Source of the DNA: Novosphingobium jiangmenense
GTDB lineage: Bacteria; Pseudomonadota; Alphaproteobacteria; Sphingomonadales; Sphingomonadaceae
DNA: 64,000 nucleotides
Assembly: GCF_015694345.1 (NCBI RefSeq)
Contig: NZ_JADQDC010000001.1
Span: 62,001-126,000 of the forward strand
Reading direction: 5' to 3'
Under the pieces are notes generated by a model. It searched no databases. It was not told the origin of the DNA and saw nothing but the letters and a program-made list of their open reading frames with translations. Shown in pieces: positions 42,578 to 50,974 of the stretch. Each line of letters starts with the position of its first letter. Within the stretch, counting starts at the first letter, position 1. A program made the position numbers and the translations under genes.

Positions 42578-44083
42578 ATGGCTTTCGATCTCGCGAATCT
42601 TCGCCCCGGCAATCTTGAATTTCTCGCCCGCCGCGGGCGTGGCGAAGGACTGCTGATCGGCGGGGCTTGGCGCAAGGCCGAAGGTGGCGCTGACTTTGCC
42701 ACGCTCGATCCGGCGACCGGCGCTGAAACCGGACGGATCGCGGCGGCCAGTCCCGCCGATGTCGATGCCGCCGTTGCTGCCGCGCGCACTGCGCTTGGCC
42801 TCTGGAAGGCAACCGTCCCGGTGGAGCGCGCGCGCATCCTGTGGAAGGTGGCCGACCTGATCGAGGCCAACATCGATGATCTCGCCGAGCTGGAAACGCT
42901 CGATCAGGGCAAGCCGCTGTTCGTCGGGCGCTGGGCAGAGATTCCGGGCGCGGTTAACCAGTTCCGCTTCTTTGCCGGGCAGGCCATGGCGATCGAGGGC
43001 AATTCGCTCGAAAGCTCGATCAACTACCAGCCCGCTGGCCGCCAGATGCGCACCTGGACAGTGCGCGAACCGGTCGGCGTGGTCGCGGCGATCGTGCCGT
43101 GGAACTCTCCGCTGGTGCTGACCGCGATGAAGCTGGCGCCGGCGCTGGCAGCAGGCTGCGCCGTGGTGCTCAAGCCTGCCGAGGATACCTCGCTCACTGC
43201 GCTGCGCCTGGCCGAGCTGATGGTCGAGGCGGGAGTGCCTGCCGGGGTGCTCAACGTCGTCACCGGCCTTGGCGGTGAGACCGGGGCAACGCTTGCCGCG
43301 CACCCGCATGTCGACAAGATCGCCTTCACCGGATCGACCGCGACGGGACGCGCCGTGCTCGATGCCGCCAAGACCAACTTCAAGCGCGTCACGCTGGAAC
43401 TGGGCGGCAAGTCGCCCTCGATCGTCTTCCCCGATGCCGACATGGGCATCACCGTGCCGGGCGTTGCCAACGCGATCTTCTTCAATGGCGGGCAGGTGTG
43501 CATCGCCGGGTCGCGGCTCTATGTCCACCGCTCGGTTCACGATCAGGTGGTCGAAGGCGTGGCCGCCTACGCCAGGGGCTTGAAGATGGGCCACGGCCTG
43601 CTGCCCGATACGCAGATGGGCCCGGTCGTCTCGGCCCGCCATGCCGAGCGCGTCGAGGGCTTCCTCCAGCGGGCCAAGGCCGATGGCGCGACGATGCTGA
43701 CCGGTGGCGACCGCAGCGGCGATGCGGGGACGTTCATCAGCCCCACCGTGGTGGTCGACGTGAACCCGGCCATGGAGATCGTGCGCGAGGAAGTGTTCGG
43801 TCCGGTGCTGGTGGTGCAGGCTTTCGACGATGCCGAAGAGGTCGTCGCTGCCGCCAATGCCAGCGACTATGGCCTTGCCGCCAGCGTCTGGACCGAAAGC
43901 CTTTCCACCGCGCACCGCATGTCGGCCGATATCCGCGCCGGGACGGTGTGGATCAACTGCCATGCCATGTACGATGCCAGCCTCGCCATCGGCGGGGTCA
44001 AGCAATCGGGTTGGGGCCGCGACAGCGGGCGGCAGGCGATGGACAACTACCTCGAATGGAAAACGGTCTGCGCCTGCGTCTGA
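42578..44083 (+). CDS. Aldehyde dehydrogenase (second)
   Basis: A 501-residue ALDH with complete catalytic residues: Asn in PWNSP (176), Glu274 in LELGG and Cys308 in GQVCIAG. FTGSTATGR binds the nucleotide. It is distinct from the ALDH at 3061, with which it shares only family motifs. It starts a transcription unit with its own operator candidate and is followed by a symporter gene after 36 bases. Confidence 0.94.
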   Translation: MAFDLANLRPGNLEFLARRGRGEGLLIGGAWRKAEGGADFATLDPATGAETGRIAAASPADVDAAVAAARTALGLWKATVPVERARILWKVADLIEANIDDLAELETLDQGKPLFVGRWAEIPGAVNQFRFFAGQAMAIEGNSLESSINYQPAGRQMRTWTVREPVGVVAAIVPWNSPLVLTAMKLAPALAAGCAVVLKPAEDTSLTALRLAELMVEAGVPAGVLNVVTGLGGETGATLAAHPHVDKIAFTGSTATGRAVLDAAKTNFKRVTLELGGKSPSIVFPDADMGITVPGVANAIFFNGGQVCIAGSRLYVHRSVHDQVVEGVAAYARGLKMGHGLLPDTQMGPVVSARHAERVEGFLQRAKADGATMLTGGDRSGDAGTFISPTVVVDVNPAMEIVREEVFGPVLVVQAFDDAEEVVAAANASDYGLAASVWTESLSTAHRMSADIRAGTVWINCHAMYDASLAIGGVKQSGWGRDSGRQAMDNYLEWKTVCACV

Positions 44084-44119
44084 CGCCCTGCCATTTCTCC
44101 TGATCCCGGATACTGCCCG

Positions 44120-45502
44120 ATGAACGCCAGCCTCGCCGCCTCTTCCTCCCTGCCTGATGAGGTGCCGACCGGCGTCGTGCTGCGCTACGGCGTCGGCCAG
44201 CTGGGCGCGCAGGTGTTCCGCGATACGCCCGCCGTACTGCTGCCTCTGTTCATGACGACGATGCTGGGCGTCCCCGCCTGGCTTGCCGGACTTGTCGTGC
44301 TGGTGCCCAAGCTGTGGCTGATCGTGTGCGATCCGCTGGTCGGCGCGTGGTCCGATCGGATGAAGACCGCGATCGGCCGCACGCCGTTCCTGATCGGCGG
44401 CGCGGTGGGAACGACGCTGGGTTTCATCGCGCTGTTTGCGTTCACCGCCTACCCAAGCCCGTACATCGCGGCGGGGGCGATCTGCGCGCTGTTCTTCCTC
44501 GCCTCGACCGCGTTCAGCGTCTATTCGGTGCCCTATCTCGCCATCGCGGCCGAGCTTTCGGGCGATCCGCACCAGCGCAACCGCATCATGGTGCTGCGCA
44601 TGTTCTTCGCGACGCTGGGCGTGCTGGTCGGCGTCGGCCTTGCCCAACCGATCATCATGCACTTCGGCGGCGGCGCTGCGGGTTGGCACGCGATGAGCTG
44701 GATCTTCGGCGCGCTGTGCCTCGTTTCGATGCTGACGACGGCCAGCGGATTGCGAAAGGTGCCGCTGATCAACGCAGGCGCCGTGCCGGGATCGCTGCTT
44801 GACCAGTTGAAGACCGTGGCCGCCAACAAGCCCTACCTCGTCCTGCTCGCCACCAGCTTCCTGTCCAACATCGGCCAGGCGGCGAGCTATACCGTGATCG
44901 GGTTCGTCTTCCTCTATGCGGTGCAGGCGATCTGGCTGATTCCGGTGTTCATCCTGTGCATGTCCGCCGCCAGCCTTGCCGCGCAGCCGCTGTGGCTGTG
45001 GCTGCCGCGCCGCATCGGCAAGCCGCGTGCCTATGTCCTCGCCTCGCTGGTCTGGGCGGCGGTGACGGTGACCTGGCTGTGGGTCGGCAAGGGCGGGGCC
45101 GATGTCGCCACGCTGCCCGGCGGGCAGCCGGTCAATACCGAACACCTGCTGATCCTGTTGCGCGCGGTGGTGATCGGCTCGGTCAATGGCGGCTTCATCC
45201 TGCTCGCGCTGTCGATGATGACCGATACCGTCGACTACCAGCGCCGCATGCAGGGCGTGGCCAACGAGGGCGTATTTGCCGGGCTGTTTTCTGCGATGGA
45301 GAAGCTCGCCTTCGCGCTCGGCCCGGTGATCGCCGGGATCGTGATGAGTGCGTTCGGTTTCGTCTCCTCCACCGGCGGTGCGGCGGCGCAGAGCGGGAGC
45401 GCCATCACCGGCATCGTCCTGCTCTACAGCGCGATCCCCGCCACCTTGCAGGTGATCGCGCTGCTGGTGTTCAGCCGCTACAGGTTGCCCGTTACTTCCT
45501 GA
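44120..45502 (+). CDS. GPH-family cation symporter (second)
   Basis: A 460-residue membrane protein with 12 predicted segments and CDPLVGAWSDRMKTAIGRTPF, the GPH symporter signature. It also carries SMMTDTVDYQRRMQG, like the SLLSDAVRYDYVTSG segment of the 39367 protein, so the two are paralogues. It probably imports a substrate for the adjacent aldehyde dehydrogenase pathway. Its 3' end overlaps the converging serine hydrolase gene by 11 bases. Confidence 0.9.
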   Translation: MNASLAASSSLPDEVPTGVVLRYGVGQLGAQVFRDTPAVLLPLFMTTMLGVPAWLAGLVVLVPKLWLIVCDPLVGAWSDRMKTAIGRTPFLIGGAVGTTLGFIALFAFTAYPSPYIAAGAICALFFLASTAFSVYSVPYLAIAAELSGDPHQRNRIMVLRMFFATLGVLVGVGLAQPIIMHFGGGAAGWHAMSWIFGALCLVSMLTTASGLRKVPLINAGAVPGSLLDQLKTVAANKPYLVLLATSFLSNIGQAASYTVIGFVFLYAVQAIWLIPVFILCMSAASLAAQPLWLWLPRRIGKPRAYVLASLVWAAVTVTWLWVGKGGADVATLPGGQPVNTEHLLILLRAVVIGSVNGGFILLALSMMTDTVDYQRRMQGVANEGVFAGLFSAMEKLAFALGPVIAGIVMSAFGFVSSTGGAAAQSGSAITGIVLLYSAIPATLQVIALLVFSRYRLPVTS

Positions 45503-46703
45503 TTCCGCGGATCAGCGTGTTCGGGAGGAATGCGTTGTCCCACTCCGGCCTGCCGTCCTTGGGCGCGGGTGGCGTTGCGCCGACGCGCAGCACGATCAGG
45601 TTGTACTTCGGGCTGATCGCCACCTGCTGGTTCGAGTTGCCGTCGAACATGAACAGGTCCGGGTCGAGGAACGGCTCGCTGTGCAACACGTGCGGCCCCA
45701 GCATCCCCGGCGCCCCGAACGGGCGGCGCTGGCGATAGGGCGAGCCGAGCCAGATGCCGAGGCCGAAGTTCGGATTCGCCTCGGTGCCCTTGCGCATTTC
45801 GGCGACATAACCCTTGGGCAGGAGGCGCTTGCCGTTCCACACGCCGTCCTGCAACAGCAGCACGGCAAAGCGCAGATAGGTGTCAGCCGGCATCGTCGAG
45901 CAGCAGCCGGCATGGGCGAGGCCGCCAAGCTTGCCGACCCACATCGTCCCGCCTTGCGCGCCCAGCGGCAGCAGCACTTCGCGGCTGACCCAGTCGCCAT
46001 AGCGCATGCCGGTCGCACCCTCGATCACCATGGCGATCGTGTCGCTGGGCGCGTTGGCGTAGGAGTAGTGCTTCCCCGGCTCGTGCGGCATCGGGTAGAG
46101 ATCGATGATCTTCTCGCCGAAGTTCTCGTCGAGCAGCACACGGTTGTAGGGGTGTTCGGGCTCGGGGCTGAAGCCCTGGTCGAGCATGCCAGAACGCATG
46201 TCGAGCAGGTAGCGGATCGTGATCTTCTCCTTGGGCGTGCCCTTGGCGCGCGGGATGAAGTCGGCAATCGACTGGTCGATCGAACGGATCTTGCCCAGCG
46301 CCAGCGCCCGGCCCACTGCCAGCGCCGTCAGCGGTTTGGACAGCGACTTCGACGTGATCGGCGTCCGCTCGTTCACGCCGGGGGCGTACCACTGCGTCAC
46401 CAGCCGGCCATTGTGCCAGACCATGAACGCGCTTGAATTCATCATCTCGGCATAGGCCCGCGTCTTCTCGAGCGCTTCGGGAGCAAGGCCGCTTTTTGCC
46501 AGAGACACCTTCGGCAGGGGCTTCCAGCTCTTCGTGCCCACCAGCGGCTCGGTCGGTTCATAGGGCAGATTGCCGGGGTCCTTGAGGAACACGGCAAGGC
46601 GCTCCCGGTAGACCGCTTCCGGATCGTGGCCCTGCGCCAGGGTGGCTGAGGGCAGGCTGAGTGCGGAAAGCGCGATGATTGTCGCGCGGCGCAGTCCGGT
46701 CAT
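45492..46703 (-). CDS. Exported serine hydrolase, beta-lactamase class C/NylB fold
   Basis: A 403-residue precursor with a signal peptide ending ATLAQG (residue about 25). The S-x-x-K motif is SLSK (Ser120, Lys123) and the Y-x-N motif is YAN (Tyr215, Asn217). Penicillin-binding-like hydrolases with this pattern include esterase EstB and 6-aminohexanoate-dimer hydrolase NylB. It likely cleaves an ester or amide in the periplasm before uptake. I choose ATG 46703 with GGGGAG 9 bases upstream. A second beta-lactamase-related protein, of a different fold, is at 14943. Confidence 0.88.
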   Translation of the reverse strand: MTGLRRATIIALSALSLPSATLAQGHDPEAVYRERLAVFLKDPGNLPYEPTEPLVGTKSWKPLPKVSLAKSGLAPEALEKTRAYAEMMNSSAFMVWHNGRLVTQWYAPGVNERTPITSKSLSKPLTALAVGRALALGKIRSIDQSIADFIPRAKGTPKEKITIRYLLDMRSGMLDQGFSPEPEHPYNRVLLDENFGEKIIDLYPMPHEPGKHYSYANAPSDTIAMVIEGATGMRYGDWVSREVLLPLGAQGGTMWVGKLGGLAHAGCCSTMPADTYLRFAVLLLQDGVWNGKRLLPKGYVAEMRKGTEANPNFGLGIWLGSPYRQRRPFGAPGMLGPHVLHSEPFLDPDLFMFDGNSNQQVAISPKYNLIVLRVGATPPAPKDGRPEWDNAFLPNTLIRGIRK

Positions 46704-46820
46704 TGCGAGAAACTCCCCATCTGGCTGCGCTTTTCCGCCACCTTCGATGCTCCGGCGGCGGGCGCGATTGCGGTGCTGCTTGTGCAGTCGCACTGCGCGT
46801 TTTCGGGCATCCGACCTGCC

Positions 46821-46841
46821 AATCACCGCAAGGCGGATAGT
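46821..46841. promoter_or_regulatory. Operator candidate in divergent region
   Basis: AATCACCG-CAAGG-CGGATAGT. Its reverse complement aligns with the 12003 and 42485 sites, sharing CCAA-x2-TATCCGCC-x2-GCGG. It lies between the serine hydrolase gene (-) and an FAD monooxygenase gene (+). Confidence 0.5.
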
Positions 46842-46915
46842 TTGGCCGCTTTGCCAACGCACCACCGCGCCCCGGTCCATAGCCATAGCAGAAGTCAGAT
46901 TGGAGTCCGCTGGAT

Positions 46916-48124
46916 ATGACAGGGGTTGAACGGTGCCAGGTGGCAATTGTCGGAGCAGGCCCGGTAGGGACGGTTCTGGCGACGCTGCTGGCCCAGGCGG
47001 GGGTAGACGTGGTCGTGCTCGAATCGGGCGAGGACTGTGCGCAGGATCTGCGCGCGTCGACCTTCCATCCGCCGACGCTCGAAATGCTCGACACCATCGG
47101 CATCACGCCGATGCTGCTGGCAAAGGGCCTGAAGGCGCCGGTCTATCACTGGCGTGACCGGACCAGCGGCGAAGTGATCGATTTCGATCTCAGCGAGATC
47201 GAGGACGTCACCCGTTACCCTTTCCGCATCCAGTGCGAACAGTACCACCTGTCGCGTGCGCTGGCTGGCGGGCTGGAGAAGTACTCGAACGCCAAGATGC
47301 ACTTCAGCACTCGCCTGCTGACCTTCAAGCAGGACGAAAGCGGCGTCGATCTCTGGGCCGAGACGCCCTACGGCATCAACCGCCTGCGCGCCGACTTCCT
47401 GATCGGGGCCGATGGCGCCAATTCGATCGTGCGCAAGTGGCTCGGCATCGAGTTCGACGGTTTTACCTATCCCGAGCGCTTCCTGTGCCTGTCGACCGAT
47501 CTGGAACTTGCCGATTACCTGCCCAACCTTGCGCTGGTGAACTACGTTTCCGACCCGAAGGAATGGCTCGTCCTGCTGCGCGTGCCCTCGCTGTGGCGCG
47601 TGCTGGTGCCGACCGATGGTTCATTGAGCGATGAGGAACTGCGTTCCGACAAGATCAAGAACGGCATCTTCGACCGTCTCGTCGGCGATGGTGCAGCGGT
47701 CAAGACAGAGCACCGCACGCTCTATCGCGTGCACCAGCGGGTGGCCAAGTCGTTCCGCGAAGGCCGTGTCATGCTGGTCGGCGATGCCGCGCACCTCAAC
47801 AATCCGCTCGGCGGCTTTGGCATGAACTCGGGCGTCCACGATGCCTTCAACCTGTTCGAAAAGCTCGAGCCGGTGCTCAAGGGCAAGGCGGCGATGGAGC
47901 CCAACCTTGCGCTCTACGATCGCCAGCGCCGCGAGGTGACGCACAGCTTCACCCAGATGCAGACCAAGGAAAACATGGCCTTCATCAAGGGCGGGCAGGA
48001 CGGAGCGCATGAAGCGCGCCGTGCCAAGATGCTGGAAATCAAGAACAACGACGAAACCCGCCGCAATTACCTGATGCGGCAAGCCATGTTCGACAGCCTC
48101 GCCCAGGCGGCTGCGATCGTATGA
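46916..48124 (+). CDS. FAD-dependent aromatic monooxygenase (second)
   Basis: A 402-residue group A flavoprotein hydroxylase. It has VAIVGAGPVGTVLATLLA at the N-terminus, LIGADGANSIVRK in the centre and VMLVGDAAHLNNPLGGFGMN for FAD binding, which places it closest to phenol/PHBH-type hydroxylases. The monooxygenase at 1913 belongs to the salicylate hydroxylase branch instead. It hydroxylates an aromatic or heteroaromatic ring with NAD(P)H. A rho-independent terminator follows immediately. Confidence 0.9.
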   Translation: MTGVERCQVAIVGAGPVGTVLATLLAQAGVDVVVLESGEDCAQDLRASTFHPPTLEMLDTIGITPMLLAKGLKAPVYHWRDRTSGEVIDFDLSEIEDVTRYPFRIQCEQYHLSRALAGGLEKYSNAKMHFSTRLLTFKQDESGVDLWAETPYGINRLRADFLIGADGANSIVRKWLGIEFDGFTYPERFLCLSTDLELADYLPNLALVNYVSDPKEWLVLLRVPSLWRVLVPTDGSLSDEELRSDKIKNGIFDRLVGDGAAVKTEHRTLYRVHQRVAKSFREGRVMLVGDAAHLNNPLGGFGMNSGVHDAFNLFEKLEPVLKGKAAMEPNLALYDRQRREVTHSFTQMQTKENMAFIKGGQDGAHEARRAKMLEIKNNDETRRNYLMRQAMFDSLAQAAAIV

Positions 48125-48130
48125 TGTGAA

Positions 48131-48167
48131 GCGCCGCTGCAGTGGTGGGACTGCGGCGCGGCTTTTT
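48131..48167 (+). terminator. Rho-independent terminator
   Basis: A roughly 10-base stem (GCGCCGC-AGT with a 3-base bulge, pairing ACTGCGGCGC) with loop GGTGGG is followed by GCGGC and TTTTT at 48163-48167. It sits between the monooxygenase stop and the next gene start, so readthrough would control the downstream gene. Confidence 0.6.
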
Positions 48168-48182
48168 CCGGAGACAAATCCA

Positions 48183-48929
48183 ATGGTCGACGTCCAGGGT
48201 TACCGCGCCTGTCTCGGCGTGATTGCCCCTTCCACCAACACCACCGTCCAGCCCGACATGGAGCGCATGCGCCCGGCCGGCGTGACCAACCACTTCTCGC
48301 GCATTTACGTGGAAGACCCGGTTGCCCTCTCGAACGAGGACTTCATCGCCGGGACCACCGCGATTGCCGAAAACACCATGGACGCCGTGCGTTCGGTGAT
48401 GACGCTGCGCCCCGAATACCTCGTCCTCGGCATGTCGGCGATCACCTTTTACGGCGGCGTCGAAGGCGGGAAAAAGTTCAAGGCCGAAGTCGAGGGACTG
48501 GCGGGCGTCGGCGCCTCGACCGGTTCGGAATCTGTCGCCGCTGCGCTTCATGCCTATGGCAACGTCAAGACGGTCAGCTTCGTCTCGCCCTATTACCCGG
48601 TCGCCAATGCCGAAGTCCGGCGCTTCCTCGAGGAATCGGGCTTCTCGGTGGTCCGCGACGTGCCGCTGCAGTGCAAGCGCTGGACCGACATCGCCAAGGT
48701 GACGCCGCAAAAGCTGCGCGAGGTGATCGACCATCTCAATGGCAGCGACGTCGACGCGATCGTGCAGGTCGGCACCAACCTCTCGATGGTCAGCCTTGCC
48801 GCCGAGTATGAACTGAAGCTCGACAAGCCGGTAATCGCGATCAACACCGCGACCTATTGGCACGCTCTGCGCACGCTCGGCATCACCGACCGGATCGAAG
48901 GCCTCGGGCGCCTGCTTTCGGAGTTCTGA
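48183..48929 (+). CDS. Asp/Glu racemase-superfamily protein (maleate isomerase/arylmalonate decarboxylase-like)
   Basis: A 248-residue protein with the family's opening GVIAPSTNTTVQPD and INTATYWHALR. The two catalytic Cys positions of maleate isomerase appear replaced: LGMSAITF has Ser85 and QVGTNLSM has Gly197. The only cysteines are Cys10 and Cys164. It is therefore probably not a maleate isomerase; it could be an arylmalonate-type decarboxylase relative with another mechanism. I choose ATG 48183 with GGAGA upstream. Confidence 0.82.
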   Translation: MVDVQGYRACLGVIAPSTNTTVQPDMERMRPAGVTNHFSRIYVEDPVALSNEDFIAGTTAIAENTMDAVRSVMTLRPEYLVLGMSAITFYGGVEGGKKFKAEVEGLAGVGASTGSESVAAALHAYGNVKTVSFVSPYYPVANAEVRRFLEESGFSVVRDVPLQCKRWTDIAKVTPQKLREVIDHLNGSDVDAIVQVGTNLSMVSLAAEYELKLDKPVIAINTATYWHALRTLGITDRIEGLGRLLSEF

Positions 48930-48938
48930 AACAGCGAA

Positions 48939-48970
48939 GGCCGCGCGGTCCCGGGTGGGACGGCGCGGCC
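48939..48970. terminator. Long stem-loop between converging genes
   Basis: GGCCGCGC (48939-48946) pairs with GCGCGGCC (48963-48970), and inside it GTCCC pairs with GGGAC around GGGT: 13 base pairs with one internal mismatch. There is no T-tract, so it may stop polymerase with Rho or protect both 3' ends. Confidence 0.65.
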
Positions 48971-48996
48971 TGTGCGGATACCAGGCGGTTTTCGGA

Positions 48997-49527
48997 TCAG
49001 CCCAGCTTGCGCAGTGGCTCCGACCCGTCCCAGTCCTTGCCCGCGTCCTTGATCATCTGGAAGATGCCGTCGGCGCCGGTCATGTTCTGTAGCAGTTCGA
49101 TCACGTGGCCCGGACCCTTGCCGGGATCGACGTAGATTACCGCGCCATCGGCCCCGACAGTGCCCTCGACGAGGATCTCGGCTCCCGCCTCGGCACAGGC
49201 CGCGCGGGCTTCCTCGATGGAATCGACGAAAATGCAGATGTGGTGGAGGCTGTCGGTCACGGCATATTCGCCGGTGTAGATCGAAGGTTCGGTGTTCTCC
49301 GGGCGGATCAGCTCGATCTGCACGTCGCCCCAATAGGCGATGGCGATGGAGAAGACCGCGCCGGTGGGCACGCCCTTGTACTTGCAATCGCCGAGCGCGA
49401 CGTTCTCCATCAGGTAGAACGGGCCGACGCCCATCGTCTCGGTCCAGTACCTGACCGCCGCATCGAAATCCTGCGGCAGGTAGGCGAGCTGGCCGACCGG
49501 GCCCAACTGGGTGATCTTGCGGGTCAT
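48997..49527 (-). CDS. VOC-family protein (glyoxalase/epimerase type)
   Basis: A 176-residue single VOC pair resembling methylmalonyl-CoA epimerase and glyoxalase-4 proteins, with QLAYLPQDFDAAVRYW at the start and SLHHICIFVDSIEEA in the second half, where His residues can bind metal. It is the last gene of a seven-gene minus-strand operon. The start ATG 49527 overlaps the E2 stop. An epimerase role on a CoA ester would suit the operon, but this is not shown. Confidence 0.83.
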   Translation of the reverse strand: MTRKITQLGPVGQLAYLPQDFDAAVRYWTETMGVGPFYLMENVALGDCKYKGVPTGAVFSIAIAYWGDVQIELIRPENTEPSIYTGEYAVTDSLHHICIFVDSIEEARAACAEAGAEILVEGTVGADGAVIYVDPGKGPGHVIELLQNMTGADGIFQMIKDAGKDWDGSEPLRKLG

Positions 49528-50963
49528 GCGAACAGGCCCTCCGGTGCTTCGAGCAGGCCCTTGAGCGTCTGCAGGAACTGCGCGCCAGCCGCGCCGTCAA
49601 TGGCGCGGTGGTCAACCGACATGGTCAGCTGGATGCGGGTTTCGAAGGCGATGTCGCCATTGTCTGCCTCCACCGCCACGCGGTTTGCGCCGCCCACGGC
49701 AAGGATCGCGCCCTGCGGCGGGTTGATGATGGCATCGAACTGCTCGATCCCGAACATGCCGAGGTTGGAGACCGAGAAGGTGCCCCCGTCCATGTCCTCG
49801 TAGCCGAGCTTGCCGGCCTGCGCCTTGTCGATCAGGGCGCGGGTGGTCGCCGCGATCTGGGCGATGTGCATACGGTCGGCCTGGCGCACGATCGGGGTGA
49901 CGAGGCCCTTGGGGCTGGCCACCGCGATGGCGACGTCTGCGTGCGGGAAGCTGTGGACGCTGTCGCCATGGACCTGCACGTTGACGTCCGGATGCTTCAC
50001 CAGCGCGAGCGCCACGGCCTTGACGATATAGTCGTTGATCGAGGCCTTGGTGCCGAGGACGAGGTTGGCGGTCTTGCGCAGGGCCATCAGCTCATCAACC
50101 GCCGCCGAGACGCGCAGGTAGAAGTGCGGGATGGTGTGCTTGGCTTCGGTCAGGCGGCGGGCAACGACCTTGCGCACCTTGTCGAAGGGCTGGACCTGCG
50201 GCTGGTTGTTTACCAGCTCGAACGGCGCGCCGAACACCGGCGCGGCGGCGGTGGTCGGCTTGACCAGCGCCAGCACGTCGGCCTTGGAGATGCGGCCGCG
50301 TGCGCCGGTGCCCTTGATCGAGGCGAGGTTGATCCCGTGCTGCGCGGCGATGCGGCGGGCGAGCGGCGAGGCGAAGGCCTCGGGGCTGTCCTCGACCAGT
50401 TGTGCGCTGCCCTTGTAGGACTGGGCGCGTTCCGGGCGCAGGGCCTGGACCACATCCTGATAGGTGATGCGCCCGTTGCGGCCCGAACCCTCGATCGGCT
50501 CGATGTCGACGCCTTCGGCCTCGGCCAGCTTCAGCGCCTCGGGGCTGATCGCGCGGTTGGTGACGATCTTCTTCGGCTCGCGCGCCGGGGCCGGAGCCGC
50601 AGCGGCAGGGGCCGCTGCTGCCGGAGCAGGCGCAGAACCGCCGCCCTTGGCCGCGACCGAGGTTTCGGCGGGCTTGAAGCCGGCGATGAACTCGTCAACC
50701 TCGGCGTCCGAGGTATCGGCATCGGCAAAGACCGCCAGCAGCGCGCCCACCGGGTGCGCATCCTCGCTGGCAGGGGTCAGCAGGCGCTTGAGCACCGCGT
50801 CGTATTCGGCTTCGACCTCGTTGGTGATCTTGGCGGTCTCGATCAGGCACAGGACCTGGCCCTTGGAAAAGGCCTCGCCTTCCTTGACCATCCATTCGGC
50901 GATCGTGCCCTCGGTCATCTCGATGCCCCACTTGGGCATGCAGAACGGGCGGATATTGGCCAT
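49524..50963 (-). CDS. 2-oxoacid dehydrogenase E2 acyltransferase with two subunit-binding domains
   Basis: A 479-residue E2. The lipoyl domain (1-80) carries Lys45 in ETAK. A Pro/Ala linker (110-128) follows, then two peripheral subunit-binding domains (about 136-176, ISPEALKLAEAEG; and 197-234, SPLARRIAAQHG), and the catalytic acyltransferase domain ending SVDHRAIDGA (His452, Asp456). It transfers the acyl group from E1 to CoA. Two E1/E3-binding domains in tandem is unusual. Acetoin or branched 2-oxoacid dehydrogenase are the likely types. It follows E1beta by 11 bases. Confidence 0.92.
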   Translation of the reverse strand: MANIRPFCMPKWGIEMTEGTIAEWMVKEGEAFSKGQVLCLIETAKITNEVEAEYDAVLKRLLTPASEDAHPVGALLAVFADADTSDAEVDEFIAGFKPAETSVAAKGGGSAPAPAAAAPAAAAPAPAREPKKIVTNRAISPEALKLAEAEGVDIEPIEGSGRNGRITYQDVVQALRPERAQSYKGSAQLVEDSPEAFASPLARRIAAQHGINLASIKGTGARGRISKADVLALVKPTTAAAPVFGAPFELVNNQPQVQPFDKVRKVVARRLTEAKHTIPHFYLRVSAAVDELMALRKTANLVLGTKASINDYIVKAVALALVKHPDVNVQVHGDSVHSFPHADVAIAVASPKGLVTPIVRQADRMHIAQIAATTRALIDKAQAGKLGYEDMDGGTFSVSNLGMFGIEQFDAIINPPQGAILAVGGANRVAVEADNGDIAFETRIQLTMSVDHRAIDGAAGAQFLQTLKGLLEAPEGLFA

Positions 50964-50974
50964 GTCGCGGCTCC

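Noticed and set aside
45492..46703. Class C beta-lactamase
   Set aside because: The S-x-x-K and Y-x-N motifs fit the wider esterase/NylB group, and nothing specifically marks a resistance enzyme.
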